This document shows, one piece after another, positions 34,782-45,018 of a DNA stretch of 64,000 nucleotides. Source of the DNA: Pseudarthrobacter sp. fls2-241-R2A-127 (GTDB lineage Bacteria; Actinomycetota; Actinomycetes; Actinomycetales; Micrococcaceae). The number at the start of each line of letters is the position of its first letter. The stretch's first letter is position 1. A program made the translations under genes and the position numbers. The notes under the pieces are model-generated. The model was not told the DNA's origin and searched no databases. It worked only from the letters and a program-made list of their open reading frames with translations. The stretch spans positions 124,001 to 188,000 of the forward strand of contig NZ_JARVSF010000023.1 of the NCBI RefSeq assembly GCF_030209355.1, written 5' to 3'.

Positions 34782-36165
34782 GCAGACAACCCCGGACCCG
34801 CAGGCCACAGGCCATGACAGCGCCCCCGGGCCTGCCCCGACCCAGGTGCCAGGCGGCACCTCCTCGGAGGCCGTCGCCTCCGACGTCGCACTGGACACGG
34901 CCGGCGGACAGATGCCGCCGTCCGCCGTTCCGGCGGCCACCCAGCTGCCCAGCCGCGACAAGGACGGCGAAGGCTCGGTGCTGCATCAGATCTTCACCGG
35001 AAACGCCATGGTCTCGTTCCTCTCCGTGCTGCTGGCCATCGTGCTTGGCGGGATCCTGATGGCAGTGACCAACCCCAAGGTCGCCGTCACCGCCGGCTAC
35101 TTCTTCGCCCAGCCCGGAGACCTCCTGACCGAGGTCATCCGGCCCTACACCGCCCTCGTGCAGGGGTCCATCTTCAACTGGGCCGGCGCCGACCTGGCCG
35201 CCCAGCTGTACCCGATCACCGAGACCCTCACCGTGGCAACCCCGCTGATCTGCGCCGGGCTTGGCGTGGCGCTGGCGTTCCGCGCGGGCCTTTTCAACAT
35301 CGGTGCCCAAGGGCAGATCATTTTCGGCGCGCTCTTCGGCGCCTACGTCGGCTTCGCCTGGCACCTGCCGATTGGCCTGCACCTGCTGGTCGTCATCCTG
35401 GCCGGACTGGTCGGCGGTGCGGTCTGGGGCGGCGTCGTTGGCCTTCTGAAGGCCCGGACCGGGGCGCACGAGGTAATCGTGACCATCATGCTGAACTACA
35501 TCGCCAACTTCCTGCTGCTGTTCCTGCTCACCACCCCTGCTTTCCAGCGCAAGGGTTCCACCAACCCGATCTCCCCGTTCCTGGACTCCACCGCGCTGTT
35601 CCCCGAACTGCTCGGTCCGCAGTTCCGCCTGCACGCGGGCTTCCTGGTCGCGATAGCGGCCACCGCCTTCGTCTGGTGGCTGCTGAACCGGTCCACCATA
35701 GGTTTTGAGTTCCGCGCCGTTGGAGCCAACCCCAGCGCAGCCCGCACCGCAGGCATCAACGTTGCCCGCAGCACCATCCTGGTGATGGCGATCGCCGGCG
35801 CGCTGGCCGGCCTGGCCGGCGTGGCCCAGGTATCGGGCACGGAGAAATACCTCTCCGGCGGTGTGGCAGCCTCCATCGGTTTTGATGCCATCACCGTCGC
35901 ACTGCTGGGACGCTCCACGCCGTGGGGAACCTTCTTCGCAGGTCTGCTGTTCGGCGCCTTCCGTGCCGGCGGCGTGGCAATGCAGGCCCAGACACAGACG
36001 CCCATCGACATCGTGCTCGTCATCCAGTCCCTGATCGTGCTGTTCATCGCAGCACCGCCGCTGGTCCGTGCGATATTCGGACTCAACCCCCGTAAGAAGA
36101 AGACCACCACGAGTGGGACCGCAGGTGCGCGTACCGGCGGCGTAAAGAGCGGAGCGGCAGCATGA
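34774..36165 (+). CDS. Nucleoside ABC transporter permease 1
   Basis: This 463-residue permease of the BPD_transp_2 class (NupP/YufP-like) has a long hydrophilic N-terminus (about 75 residues, rich in Pro, Ala and Thr). Around 9-10 membrane segments follow. The core segment GLGVALAFRAGLFNIGAQGQIIFGALFGAYVGF is the recognition block of the family. The ATG at 34774 has GAAGGAG upstream. It pairs with the second permease at 36162-37670, whose start overlaps its stop (ATGA). Confidence 0.92.
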   Translation: MSEQTTPDPQATGHDSAPGPAPTQVPGGTSSEAVASDVALDTAGGQMPPSAVPAATQLPSRDKDGEGSVLHQIFTGNAMVSFLSVLLAIVLGGILMAVTNPKVAVTAGYFFAQPGDLLTEVIRPYTALVQGSIFNWAGADLAAQLYPITETLTVATPLICAGLGVALAFRAGLFNIGAQGQIIFGALFGAYVGFAWHLPIGLHLLVVILAGLVGGAVWGGVVGLLKARTGAHEVIVTIMLNYIANFLLLFLLTTPAFQRKGSTNPISPFLDSTALFPELLGPQFRLHAGFLVAIAATAFVWWLLNRSTIGFEFRAVGANPSAARTAGINVARSTILVMAIAGALAGLAGVAQVSGTEKYLSGGVAASIGFDAITVALLGRSTPWGTFFAGLLFGAFRAGGVAMQAQTQTPIDIVLVIQSLIVLFIAAPPLVRAIFGLNPRKKKTTTSGTAGARTGGVKSGAAA

Positions 36166-37670
36166 GCGCCACCACACAATCTCCCGCCAGCAAACAGCCG
36201 GACGCCGGAAAGGCAACCAGGGCTGACCGCGCCGGAGGACAAGCCGGCACGACGGGGCTGGTGAGCTGGAAGGCCGGCGTCGGCCTGGGCCTGCTTGCCA
36301 TCCTGGGCACCGTGTTGTTCGGGTTCCTGGCCAACACGAAATCTGCCGGGTTCCGGATCGCCGAAGCCCGGGATCCGAACGCCTCCTCCACCGCAGCGTG
36401 GATCACGCTGGCCGTGGCGCTGGCGGCCACAGCGTACGTCGGATACCGCTGGATCAGCCACCGGCGCGAGGGGAGGGGAGTGGACCGCTGGATTCCCGCG
36501 ACCACCATCGCTGCGGTTGTGGTCCTGGGACTGGCCGCCCTGGGCGTCGCCAGGGTGGAAAAGATCACCGTGCCCTCAATGGCACTGGGCTGGACCTGCT
36601 CGGTCCTGCTGCTCGCCCTGGCAGGGTACGCCTGCTTCCTGACCGTGCAGCGGCGGCGTACCCCCGGGTGGCTGGGCGGCCTCTTCGCCGTGGTCTTCCT
36701 GGTCGGATTCATGATCTGGATCGTCGCCGGCGGCCGCGACCCCGAACCCTCCATCTCCCTTGGCGGCCTGATGGCCGGTGCGGTAACGCTCGCCGTACCC
36801 CTGGTGTTCGGCTCACTGTCCGGCGTGCTCTGCGAACGGGCCGGCGTGGTCAACATCGCCATCGAAGGCCAGTTGCTGCTCGGTGCGTTCTCCGCCGCCG
36901 TCGTCGCAACCGTGACCGGGAATGTCTATGTGGGGCTCATCTCGGCGGCCGTTGCCGGTGCACTCGTTTCCCTGGTCCTGGCCGTGGTGAGCATCAAGTA
37001 CCTGGTCAACCAGATCATCGTCGGCGTGGTGCTGAACGTCCTGATCAGCGGCCTCACCAGCTTCCTGTTCTCCACCCTGCTCACGGCGGACCCGGAACAC
37101 CTCAACAAGCCCGGCCGGCTGCAGGCGGTGGACATCCCGTTCCTGGCCGACATTCCGATCATCGGACCGATCCTCTTCCGCCAGTCCCTGGTGGGCTACC
37201 TGATGTACATCGCCGTGATCGTGGTCTATGTCGGGCTGTTCCACACCAAATGGGGCCTGCGCGTGCGCGCCGTCGGCGAACACCCGCAGGCGGCGGACAC
37301 CGTTGGCATCAACGTCAACCGGACCCGCTTCATCAACGTCCTGATGGGAGGCGCGATCGCCGGGATCGGCGGCTCGTTCTTCACCCTGGTATCCGTGGAT
37401 GCGTTCAGCAAGGACATGTCCGGCGGCCGCGGCTACATCGCCCTGGCCGCCATGATCTTCGGCCGGTGGAATCCCATTGGGGCCTTCCTCGCCGCCTTGC
37501 TGTTCGGGTTCGCCGACAACCTGCAGAGCATCATCACCATCATCGGTTCACCGGTGCCCAGCCAGTTCATGGCGATGCTGCCCTATGCCCTGACCGTCAT
37601 CGCCGTGGCAGGACTGGTGGGCCGGTCCCGGCCGCCCGCGGCCGACGGCATACCGTACGTCAAGGGGTGA
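36162..37670 (+). CDS. Nucleoside ABC transporter permease 2
   Basis: This 502-residue permease (NupQ/YufQ-like) carries the equivalent core CERAGVVNIAIEGQLLLGAFSA near residue 225. A C-terminal half of family-conserved membrane segments includes GGRGYIALAAMIFGRWNPIGAF. Its N-terminal third has extra hydrophobic segments (about residues 37-200) compared with short family members, a known variation in actinobacteria. It completes the importer with the ATPase and permease 1. The cytidine deaminase gene starts 5 nt after its stop. Confidence 0.92.
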   Translation: MSATTQSPASKQPDAGKATRADRAGGQAGTTGLVSWKAGVGLGLLAILGTVLFGFLANTKSAGFRIAEARDPNASSTAAWITLAVALAATAYVGYRWISHRREGRGVDRWIPATTIAAVVVLGLAALGVARVEKITVPSMALGWTCSVLLLALAGYACFLTVQRRRTPGWLGGLFAVVFLVGFMIWIVAGGRDPEPSISLGGLMAGAVTLAVPLVFGSLSGVLCERAGVVNIAIEGQLLLGAFSAAVVATVTGNVYVGLISAAVAGALVSLVLAVVSIKYLVNQIIVGVVLNVLISGLTSFLFSTLLTADPEHLNKPGRLQAVDIPFLADIPIIGPILFRQSLVGYLMYIAVIVVYVGLFHTKWGLRVRAVGEHPQAADTVGINVNRTRFINVLMGGAIAGIGGSFFTLVSVDAFSKDMSGGRGYIALAAMIFGRWNPIGAFLAALLFGFADNLQSIITIIGSPVPSQFMAMLPYALTVIAVAGLVGRSRPPAADGIPYVKG

Positions 37671-37675
37671 CGGGC

Positions 37676-38110
37676 ATGACCGGAACCCCCGACGTCGAGC
37701 CCGTGGACCTCAGCGCCGCGGTCGATTGGGCCGCCCTGGAAGCTGCCGCCATCGCTGCCATGAAAAACGCTTACGCGCCGTATTCCAAATTCAAGGTGGG
37801 GGCGGCCGCCCTCACCACGGACGGCCGGATCGTCAGTGGCTGCAACGTGGAGAACGCCAGCTACGGGCTCACCCTGTGCGCCGAGTGCGCCTTGGTGGGG
37901 AACCTGCACATGACCGGCGGCGGCACGTTGCGCGCCTTCTACTGCGTCGACGCCGACGGCACGGTCCTGATGCCGTGCGGCCGCTGCCGGCAGCTGCTTT
38001 ACGAATTCCGGGCCCCGGACATGGAGCTCATGACCACCCAAGGCATCAGGACGATGGACCAGGTGCTGCCAGACGCATTTGGTCCCCAACATCTGGAGGA
38101 GACCCGGTGA
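37676..38110 (+). CDS. cdd: Cytidine deaminase
   Basis: This 144-residue zinc enzyme deaminates cytidine and deoxycytidine to uridine forms. The zinc and proton-shuttle motif is CAE in TLCAECAL, and the other ligands are in PCGRCRQ. The N-terminal block YAPYSKFKVGAAAL and NVENASYGL bind the nucleoside. It is the small tetrameric type. The ATG at 37676 has AAGGGG upstream. The stop overlaps the thymidine phosphorylase start, placing both enzymes on the uptake operon so that imported nucleosides are processed at once. Confidence 0.96.
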   Translation: MTGTPDVEPVDLSAAVDWAALEAAAIAAMKNAYAPYSKFKVGAAALTTDGRIVSGCNVENASYGLTLCAECALVGNLHMTGGGTLRAFYCVDADGTVLMPCGRCRQLLYEFRAPDMELMTTQGIRTMDQVLPDAFGPQHLEETR

Positions 38111-39429
38111 CCCAAACCACCAGCAACCCCGAGGCATTCGATGCCGTGGACATCATCCGCATCAAGCGGGACAAAGGCACCCTGAGCCCCGAACAGATCG
38201 ACTGGACCATTGACGCGTATACGCGGGGGGCCATTGCCGACGAACAGATGGCCGCCCTGAACATGGCCATCCTGCTCAACGGCATGGACCGGGCGGAAAT
38301 TGCCCGCTGGACCGCGGCCATGATTGCGTCCGGGGAGCGAATGGACTTCTCCAGCCTCCGGCGTCCCGACGGTGGCCTGAAGTACACCACTGACAAGCAC
38401 TCCACCGGCGGGGTGGGGGACAAGATCACCTTGCCGCTGGCCCCCCTCGTGGCAGTGTTCGGCGTGGCCGTCCCGCAGCTTTCCGGCCGCGGCCTGGGCC
38501 ACACGGGCGGCACCCTGGACAAGCTCGAGTCGATTCCCGGTTGGCGGGCAAACCTGACCAACGGCGAGATCCTGGCCCAGCTCCAGGACGTTGGGGCGGT
38601 CATCTGCGCGGCCGGTGCGGGCCTGGCCCCGGCGGACAAGAAGCTTTATGCCCTGCGTGACGTGACCGGCACGGTGGAAGCCATCCCGCTCATCGCCTCG
38701 TCCATCATGAGCAAGAAGATCGCCGAGGGTACCGGCTCGCTGGTCCTGGACGTCAAGGTGGGCAGCGGAGCGTTCATGAAGGATGAGGCCCGGGCCCGGG
38801 AACTGGCCGAGACCATGGTTGCCCTGGGCAAGGATGCCGGCGTCAACACGGTGGCGCTGCTGACCAATATGAACACGCCGCTGGGCCTCACGGCGGGCAA
38901 CGCGATCGAAGTGGAGGAGTCCGTGGAGGTCCTCGCCGGCGGAGGCCCGGAAGACGTGGTTGAGTTGACCGTCCGGCTCGCCGAAGAGATGCTCGCCGCT
39001 GCCGGAGTGCACGACGCCGACCCCGCCGCCGCGCTCAAGGACGGCCGCGCCATGGACGTCTGGAACCGGATGATCTCCGCCCAGGGAGGCGATCCCCATG
39101 CCGCCCTGCCCGTGGCCAGGGAATCCGACGTCGTCTATGCCCCCGCCGACGGGGTTCTGGTGGAACTCGACGCCCTCGCTGTCGGGGTGGCCGCCTGGCG
39201 GCTGGGGGCCGGCCGTGCCCGCAAGGAGGATGCCGTCCAGGCAGGTGCCGGGGTACGGATGCACGCCAAACCGGGCGCCACCGTCCGGGCCGGGGAGCCC
39301 CTGATGACCTTGCTCACCGATACGCCGGACCGCTTGGCCCGTGCCCGGGAAGCACTCGAACACGCAGTGGTCATCGCTCCGGATGGTTCGCGGCCTGCCC
39401 AGCAGCTGATCATCGACCGCATAGCATAG
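38107..39429 (+). CDS. deoA: Thymidine phosphorylase
   Basis: This 440-residue enzyme cleaves thymidine or deoxyuridine with phosphate to the base and deoxyribose-1-phosphate. It has the phosphate-binding block KHSTGGVGDK, the family signature SGRGLGHTGGTLDKLE, and IMSKKIAEGTGSLVLDVKVGSGAFM. The GTG at 38107 follows GGAGGAG and overlaps the preceding stop. Pyrimidine-nucleoside phosphorylase (Pdp) is the close alternative name, since specificity cannot be told apart from sequence alone. Confidence 0.95.
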   Translation: MTQTTSNPEAFDAVDIIRIKRDKGTLSPEQIDWTIDAYTRGAIADEQMAALNMAILLNGMDRAEIARWTAAMIASGERMDFSSLRRPDGGLKYTTDKHSTGGVGDKITLPLAPLVAVFGVAVPQLSGRGLGHTGGTLDKLESIPGWRANLTNGEILAQLQDVGAVICAAGAGLAPADKKLYALRDVTGTVEAIPLIASSIMSKKIAEGTGSLVLDVKVGSGAFMKDEARARELAETMVALGKDAGVNTVALLTNMNTPLGLTAGNAIEVEESVEVLAGGGPEDVVELTVRLAEEMLAAAGVHDADPAAALKDGRAMDVWNRMISAQGGDPHAALPVARESDVVYAPADGVLVELDALAVGVAAWRLGAGRARKEDAVQAGAGVRMHAKPGATVRAGEPLMTLLTDTPDRLARAREALEHAVVIAPDGSRPAQQLIIDRIA

Positions 39430-39435
39430 GGACCA

Positions 39436-40065
39436 ATGCAGGCCATCAACGATTTCATCCTCGCCGCCGCCGGACAGCCCTGGGTGCTGGTCCTGGTGCT
39501 GGTGTGCTGCATCATTGACGGCTTCTTCCCGCCCGTGCCCAGCGAATCCGTGGTGGTGGGCCTCGCCGCCGTCGCCGCCACCGCGGATGTACCCAACCCA
39601 CTGCTCCTGGCGGGGGTGGCCGCCGCGGGCGCCTTCGTGGGCGACAACATTGCCTACCTCCTGGGCCGGCGGGTGGGTACCACCCGCTGGTCCTGGATGC
39701 GCGGACCGCGGATGCAGGCCGCTTTCCGGTGGGCAGGCCGGGAACTGCGCAAGCGGCCGGCGTCCCTGATCCTGGTGGCCCGGTTCGTTCCGATCGGCCG
39801 GGTGGCGGTCAACCTGACCGCTGGCGTGACGCACTATGCGCATCTGCGGTTCGTTGGCCTGACCATCCTCTCGGCCAGCCTGTGGGCCGGATACTCCGTA
39901 ACGATCGGGCTGTTTTTCGGCCAATGGTTCGAGAACAACCACGTCCTGGGCGCTGCGATTGCCATCGTTTGTGCCGTCGCCCTGGGCATCGTGGTGGACC
40001 TGGTCATCAACAGATTGCGGGGGAAACCCAACGTGGTGGAACGGATCCGGGAACCCGGGACCTGA
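39436..40065 (+). CDS. DedA family membrane protein
   Basis: This 209-residue polytopic protein of the DedA/VTT superfamily starts with an amphipathic N-terminus and DGFFPPVPSESVVVG. It continues with GDNIAYLLGRRVGT and the conserved ARFVPIGRVAVNLTAG, the family's arginine/glycine motif. DedA proteins are linked to lipid carrier recycling and envelope homeostasis. A second, longer paralogue begins 135 bp downstream. It starts 6 nt after deoA and may be read through from that operon. Confidence 0.88.
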   Translation: MQAINDFILAAAGQPWVLVLVLVCCIIDGFFPPVPSESVVVGLAAVAATADVPNPLLLAGVAAAGAFVGDNIAYLLGRRVGTTRWSWMRGPRMQAAFRWAGRELRKRPASLILVARFVPIGRVAVNLTAGVTHYAHLRFVGLTILSASLWAGYSVTIGLFFGQWFENNHVLGAAIAIVCAVALGIVVDLVINRLRGKPNVVERIREPGT

Positions 40066-40199
40066 GCCCTGCGTTTAACGGGATAATTCCGGGCCCCGGG
40101 GCGTAGCGGACTGCGTCCCCGGCATGGGACACTTAGGAACGATTTCCGCTTTGGCTGCGGCGCTTCGGCTGTGCCATTTTTTTACAGGAGCAACACCGC

Positions 40200-40931
40200 G
40201 TGGAGTTTATTAATGAGGCCGTGCTCCATGCAGCGGGCCAGTGGTGGATCTACCCTGTGCTGCTGGTGTTCTTCTTCGTGGACGGCTTCGCCATGGTGGT
40301 CCCCAGTGAGACCCTCATCGTGGCCTTGGCGGCTTTCTCGCGGCACAGCGGCGAACCCAACCTCTGGATCCTTGGCCTGACGGCCCTGATCGGCGCGATC
40401 TGTGGCGACAACATGGCCTACATACTCGGGCGGAAGATCGGACTGGACCGGTGGGCGTGGATGCGGCGGCCCAAAGTCCGCAAGGTCTTCGCCTGGGCCC
40501 GCTACGAGCTTGAGAAGCGCGGAGCCGTCCTCATCTTCACCGCCCGCTACATCCCCTGGGGCCGGGTGGCCGTCAACTATGTGGCCGGCAGTACCGGGTT
40601 CTCGCACCGCAGGTTCTTCGTCTTCGATGCCTTTGCCTGTTTGACGTGGGTCGGCTACTCCCTGGGCATCGGGCTTCTGGCCAGCTCGTTCCCTTGGCTG
40701 CACCACAACCCGCTCCTGAGCGCCGGCATCGCCGTCGTGTTCGCGATTGTCCTGGGCGTCGTCATCGACCACGCCTTGCGCTGGTGGCACAAACGGCTGG
40801 GACGGCACGATGAGTCCGAGGACGAAGCCGGGGCGGACGGATGGGCCGAAACCCCCTCCGGCCAGGAAGCGCGGCCCGGCACCCGGCCCCTCACGGTGCC
40901 ATCAGCGGATGCGGGTCCGGCAGCCAAGTAG
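40200..40931 (+). CDS. DedA family membrane protein, second paralogue
   Basis: This 243-residue DedA protein shows the same core order as the neighbour at 39436-40065: DGFAMVVPSETLIVALA, GDNMAYILGRKIG and ARYIPWGRVAVNYVAGSTG. It also has a longer charged C-terminal tail (about 40 residues). The two are clearly a tandem duplicate pair that has diverged. The GTG start has AGGAG upstream. Its own promoter probably lies in the 135-bp gap before it. Confidence 0.88.
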   Translation: MEFINEAVLHAAGQWWIYPVLLVFFFVDGFAMVVPSETLIVALAAFSRHSGEPNLWILGLTALIGAICGDNMAYILGRKIGLDRWAWMRRPKVRKVFAWARYELEKRGAVLIFTARYIPWGRVAVNYVAGSTGFSHRRFFVFDAFACLTWVGYSLGIGLLASSFPWLHHNPLLSAGIAVVFAIVLGVVIDHALRWWHKRLGRHDESEDEAGADGWAETPSGQEARPGTRPLTVPSADAGPAAK

Positions 40932-40970
40932 CGGCTGGCTTTGAACCCCGCCCCACCCTAAGGTGGGAAC

Positions 40971-42107
40971 GTGACTGAGCCCATTCTTGACGCTGCCCCT
41001 GCCATTGATTTCGACCTGAAGAGCCTGCCCAAGGTCTCCCTTCACGACCATTTGGACGGGGGACTCCGTCCGGCCACCATCATCGAACTGGCCGAAGCCG
41101 TGGGGCACACCCTCCCTTCGACGGACCCGGTCGCCCTGGGGGAGTGGTTCCGCGAATCCGCCGACTCCGGATCGCTGGTCCGCTACCTGGAAACCTTCGA
41201 CCACACGGTAGCCGTCATGCAGACCTATGACGGACTGTTCCGCGTGGCCAAGGAGTTCGTCGAAGACCTGGCGGATGACGGCGTGGTGTACGGCGAGGTC
41301 CGCTGGGCACCCGAGCAGCACCTGCAGAAGGGGCTCAGCCTGGATGAAGCCGTCGAAGCGGTCCAGGACGGCCTGGAAGCGGGCGTCGAAGCCGTGTCGG
41401 AGACCGGCCGCGAGATCCAGGTGGGCCAGCTGATCACCGCCATGCGGCACGCCGATCGCGGCCAAGAGATTGCCGAACTCGCCGTGCGCCACCGCAACCA
41501 GGGCGCAGTGGGCTTTGACATCGCGGGTGCTGAGGACGGCTTCCTGCCCAGCCGTTTCAAGGACGCCTTCACTTACCTGGCCCAGCACAACTTCCCCGCC
41601 ACCGTGCATGCCGGCGAGGCTGCGGGGCTGGAAAGCATCCAGTCCGCGCTGGTGGACGGCCGGGCCCTCCGCCTGGGACACGGCGTCCGGATCGCCGAGG
41701 ACATCATGGTGGAATTTGACGACGACGACGAGGCCGGCGACACCGTTGGCCTGGTCACCCTGGGCGACCTCTCCAGCTGGGTCCGCGACCGTGGCATCGC
41801 CCTGGAAATCTGCCCGTCCTCCAACCTGCAGACCGGGGCCATCGCAGGATTTGGCGAGGGCATCGAGAGCCACCCGCTGGACATGCTCTACCAGCTGGGC
41901 TTCAACGTCACCATCAACACCGACAACCGCCTGATGAGCGGCGTCACCCTGACCGACGAGTTCAACCTGCTGGTGGAGACGTTCGACTACGACCTCGACG
42001 ACTTGCTGGAACTGACCTTGAACGCCGCCGAGGCATCCTTCTTGCCCCTGGAGGAAAAGGAAGCACTGGTGGAGTACATCAACGACGCCTACGCCAACCT
42101 TGGCTGA
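40971..42107 (+). CDS. add: Adenosine deaminase
   Basis: This 378-residue zinc enzyme converts adenosine to inosine. The zinc-binding HDHLDG (HxH) is at about residues 24-26. Further ligands and the catalytic Glu lie in VHAGEAAG, with the late NTDNRLMSG block for the aspartate. It fits the purine side of the nucleoside salvage set to its left. GTG 40971 is preceded by TAAGGT with 6 nt between, so this gene probably has its own leaderless promoter. The stop overlaps the mazG start by 8 nt. Confidence 0.95.
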   Translation: MTEPILDAAPAIDFDLKSLPKVSLHDHLDGGLRPATIIELAEAVGHTLPSTDPVALGEWFRESADSGSLVRYLETFDHTVAVMQTYDGLFRVAKEFVEDLADDGVVYGEVRWAPEQHLQKGLSLDEAVEAVQDGLEAGVEAVSETGREIQVGQLITAMRHADRGQEIAELAVRHRNQGAVGFDIAGAEDGFLPSRFKDAFTYLAQHNFPATVHAGEAAGLESIQSALVDGRALRLGHGVRIAEDIMVEFDDDDEAGDTVGLVTLGDLSSWVRDRGIALEICPSSNLQTGAIAGFGEGIESHPLDMLYQLGFNVTINTDNRLMSGVTLTDEFNLLVETFDYDLDDLLELTLNAAEASFLPLEEKEALVEYINDAYANLG

Positions 42108-42759
42108 CCAGCATCCTCCTGCCGGCAGCTCCGCCACCGCGGAGCTGCTGGCGACGATTGCGCAGCTGCGCGAGCATTGCCCGTGGATGGGTGCACTGAC
42201 GCACGCCTCGCTGGTGGAATACCTCCTGGAGGAGGCCTACGAGGTTGCGGAGACCATCGAGGAGGGCCACCCCGACGCCGAACTCCGGGGCGAGCTCGGT
42301 GACGTGCTGCTCCAAGTGGTGCTGCACGCCCGCCTCGCCGAGGAACGCGGAGCGTTCACGTTCGACGACGTCGCGCAGGGCTTGACTGCCAAAATGGTCC
42401 GCCGGAACCCGCACGTCTTCCGGCCCGACGGTTCCCTGCAGGACACCTTCCCCGCCACGGTGGTGGAGATCGAGCAAAAATGGGACGCCGTCAAACGTGC
42501 CGAAAAACCGGAACGGCAGGACCCTTTTGAGGGGATTCCGCAGGAGCTCCCGGCGCTGGCCAAGGCGCAAAAATCGCTGGACCGCTCAGCACGCGCCGGC
42601 CTCGCTCTCCCCTCCGGGGCGCCCGTCCCCGAAAACGAGGAAGAACTTGGAACCCTGCTGCTCGCCGTCGTGCGGTCCGCCCGGGACCGCGGCATGGACG
42701 CCGAGCGTGCCCTCCGTACCGCAGTACGCCGCTACCACAGGGACCAAGCGGCATCATGA
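42100..42759 (+). CDS. mazG: MazG family nucleotide pyrophosphohydrolase
   Basis: This 219-residue protein has the metal-binding EExxE-type motif LLEEAYEVAETIEEG and the ELGDVLLQVVLHA helix of the MazG NTP-PPase domain (about residues 38-130). A C-terminal helical region follows. It hydrolyses non-canonical or excess nucleoside triphosphates to monophosphates. The start is taken as TTG at 42100, overlapping the add stop; a slightly later start cannot be excluded. Placement just before eno matches the order seen in mycobacteria. Confidence 0.88.
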   Translation: MADQHPPAGSSATAELLATIAQLREHCPWMGALTHASLVEYLLEEAYEVAETIEEGHPDAELRGELGDVLLQVVLHARLAEERGAFTFDDVAQGLTAKMVRRNPHVFRPDGSLQDTFPATVVEIEQKWDAVKRAEKPERQDPFEGIPQELPALAKAQKSLDRSARAGLALPSGAPVPENEEELGTLLLAVVRSARDRGMDAERALRTAVRRYHRDQAAS

Positions 42760-42778
42760 CGTCCGGACCTTGACCGGT

Positions 42779-42809
42779 TTGAGTAACCCGGAGCACTCTC
42801 GACTAGGCT
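42779..42809 (+). promoter_or_regulatory. Candidate eno promoter
   Basis: TTGAGT (42779-42784) and TAGGCT (42804-42809) are separated by 19 bp, a little long. They leave a leader of about 60 nt before the enolase ATG with its AAGGAG. Confidence 0.4.
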
Positions 42810-42877
42810 GGTCCCTGACGAGTACGTCGAGTTTTCTGCCTGATTCCCCCCGTTAATCGCCCATAAGGAGCAAATTC

Positions 42878-44158
<1,281 letters not shown>

Positions 44159-44178
44159 TAACCGGCTAAACCCCTCGG

Positions 44179-44220
44179 CGGTGGCTATGGTTGGAAGACC
44201 ATAGCCACCGCTGTTGTTTT
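44179..44220 (+). terminator. Intrinsic terminator after eno
   Basis: CGGTGGCTATGGT and ACCATAGCCACCG form a perfect 13-bp stem with a 6-nt loop, followed by CTGTTGTTTT. Confidence 0.9.
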
Positions 44221-44295
44221 CCGCAGCAATGGTCCCAGCAGTGTTTGTCCAGCACAGATAGTGGCGGCCCAGGGAGGCTGCGTTTCAGGAGTGTC

Positions 44296-44991
44296 ATGGC
44301 TACCCGCCGCCCCAAAGTTCCCAAGGTCGCCCCCGCCCGTCCGGCAAAGGATACGGACGACGACGGTTCCTCCGGCGGTGCCGAGGTAATCCGGGCGGAT
44401 TTCCGCCCGGCCAAGGGCCCGGCGTCGAAGGGCAGCGCAGCTTCCCCGGACGCTGCGCCGTCCGGACAGAACCACGGGCGCGGTCCTGCGGAGCGGACCA
44501 AGGCCGGGAAAGCCGGGGAGGGGAGCAAGCCCAAACCGGCTGCCGGACGCAAGGGCGGCAGCCCCGTGGACGCCGACCGAACCCCCGAAGAGGACCAGCA
44601 CCCCGTCCCCGCGAAGGCCTTCTCCGGCCGCATGCTCGCCCTGGCCGTGGTGATGGTGGCCATCACCATCATGCTGGCGCCCACCGTGAAGATCTTCTTC
44701 GACAAAAAGGCCGAAATCGACTCGCTGAATGCCGATATCGCCGCCCGTCAGGCCGAGGGAGACGCCCTCCGGCAGCAGGTGTCGAGGTGGCAGGACCCCA
44801 ACTACGTCAAGCAGCAGGCCCGCGACCGCATTAACATGGTTATGCCGGGCGAAACCGGCTACTGGGTTTTTGGCAGCGATGAGCCGGCCGGAGAAAGCAG
44901 TAGCCCCGCCGGCGCAACAGCACAAGACCCCGCCGATCTGCCGTGGGTGGATTCCCTGTGGGAGTCCATCAGGCGCGCGGCCACAGACTGA
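44296..44991 (+). CDS. ftsB: FtsB-like septum formation initiator protein
   Basis: This 231-residue single-pass protein has a long, charged, Pro/Ala/Lys-rich cytoplasmic N-terminus (about 110 residues) and one transmembrane helix (about 115-133). A short coiled coil follows (KKAEIDSLNADIAARQAEGDALRQQV), then the DivIC/FtsB block DPNYVKQQARDRINMVMPGETGYWV. It should work with FtsL and FtsQ in the divisome. AGGAG lies before the ATG at 44296. The order eno-ftsB-DUF501-ppx is the standard actinobacterial arrangement. Confidence 0.9.
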   Translation: MATRRPKVPKVAPARPAKDTDDDGSSGGAEVIRADFRPAKGPASKGSAASPDAAPSGQNHGRGPAERTKAGKAGEGSKPKPAAGRKGGSPVDADRTPEEDQHPVPAKAFSGRMLALAVVMVAITIMLAPTVKIFFDKKAEIDSLNADIAARQAEGDALRQQVSRWQDPNYVKQQARDRINMVMPGETGYWVFGSDEPAGESSSPAGATAQDPADLPWVDSLWESIRRAATD

Positions 44992-45018
44992 ACCGCACAG
45001 GAAGGACGGCCCGCGACA

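Noticed and set aside
36398..38110. 570-codon plus-strand frame across permease 2 and cytidine deaminase
   Set aside because: Only its 3' end, from 37676, is the real cytidine deaminase; the rest is a shadow rich in Arg/Pro/Gly inside the permease gene.
37999..39942. 647-codon minus-strand frame opposite deoA and the first DedA gene
   Set aside because: deoA has complete catalytic motifs on the plus strand; the antisense translation shows no recognisable domain.
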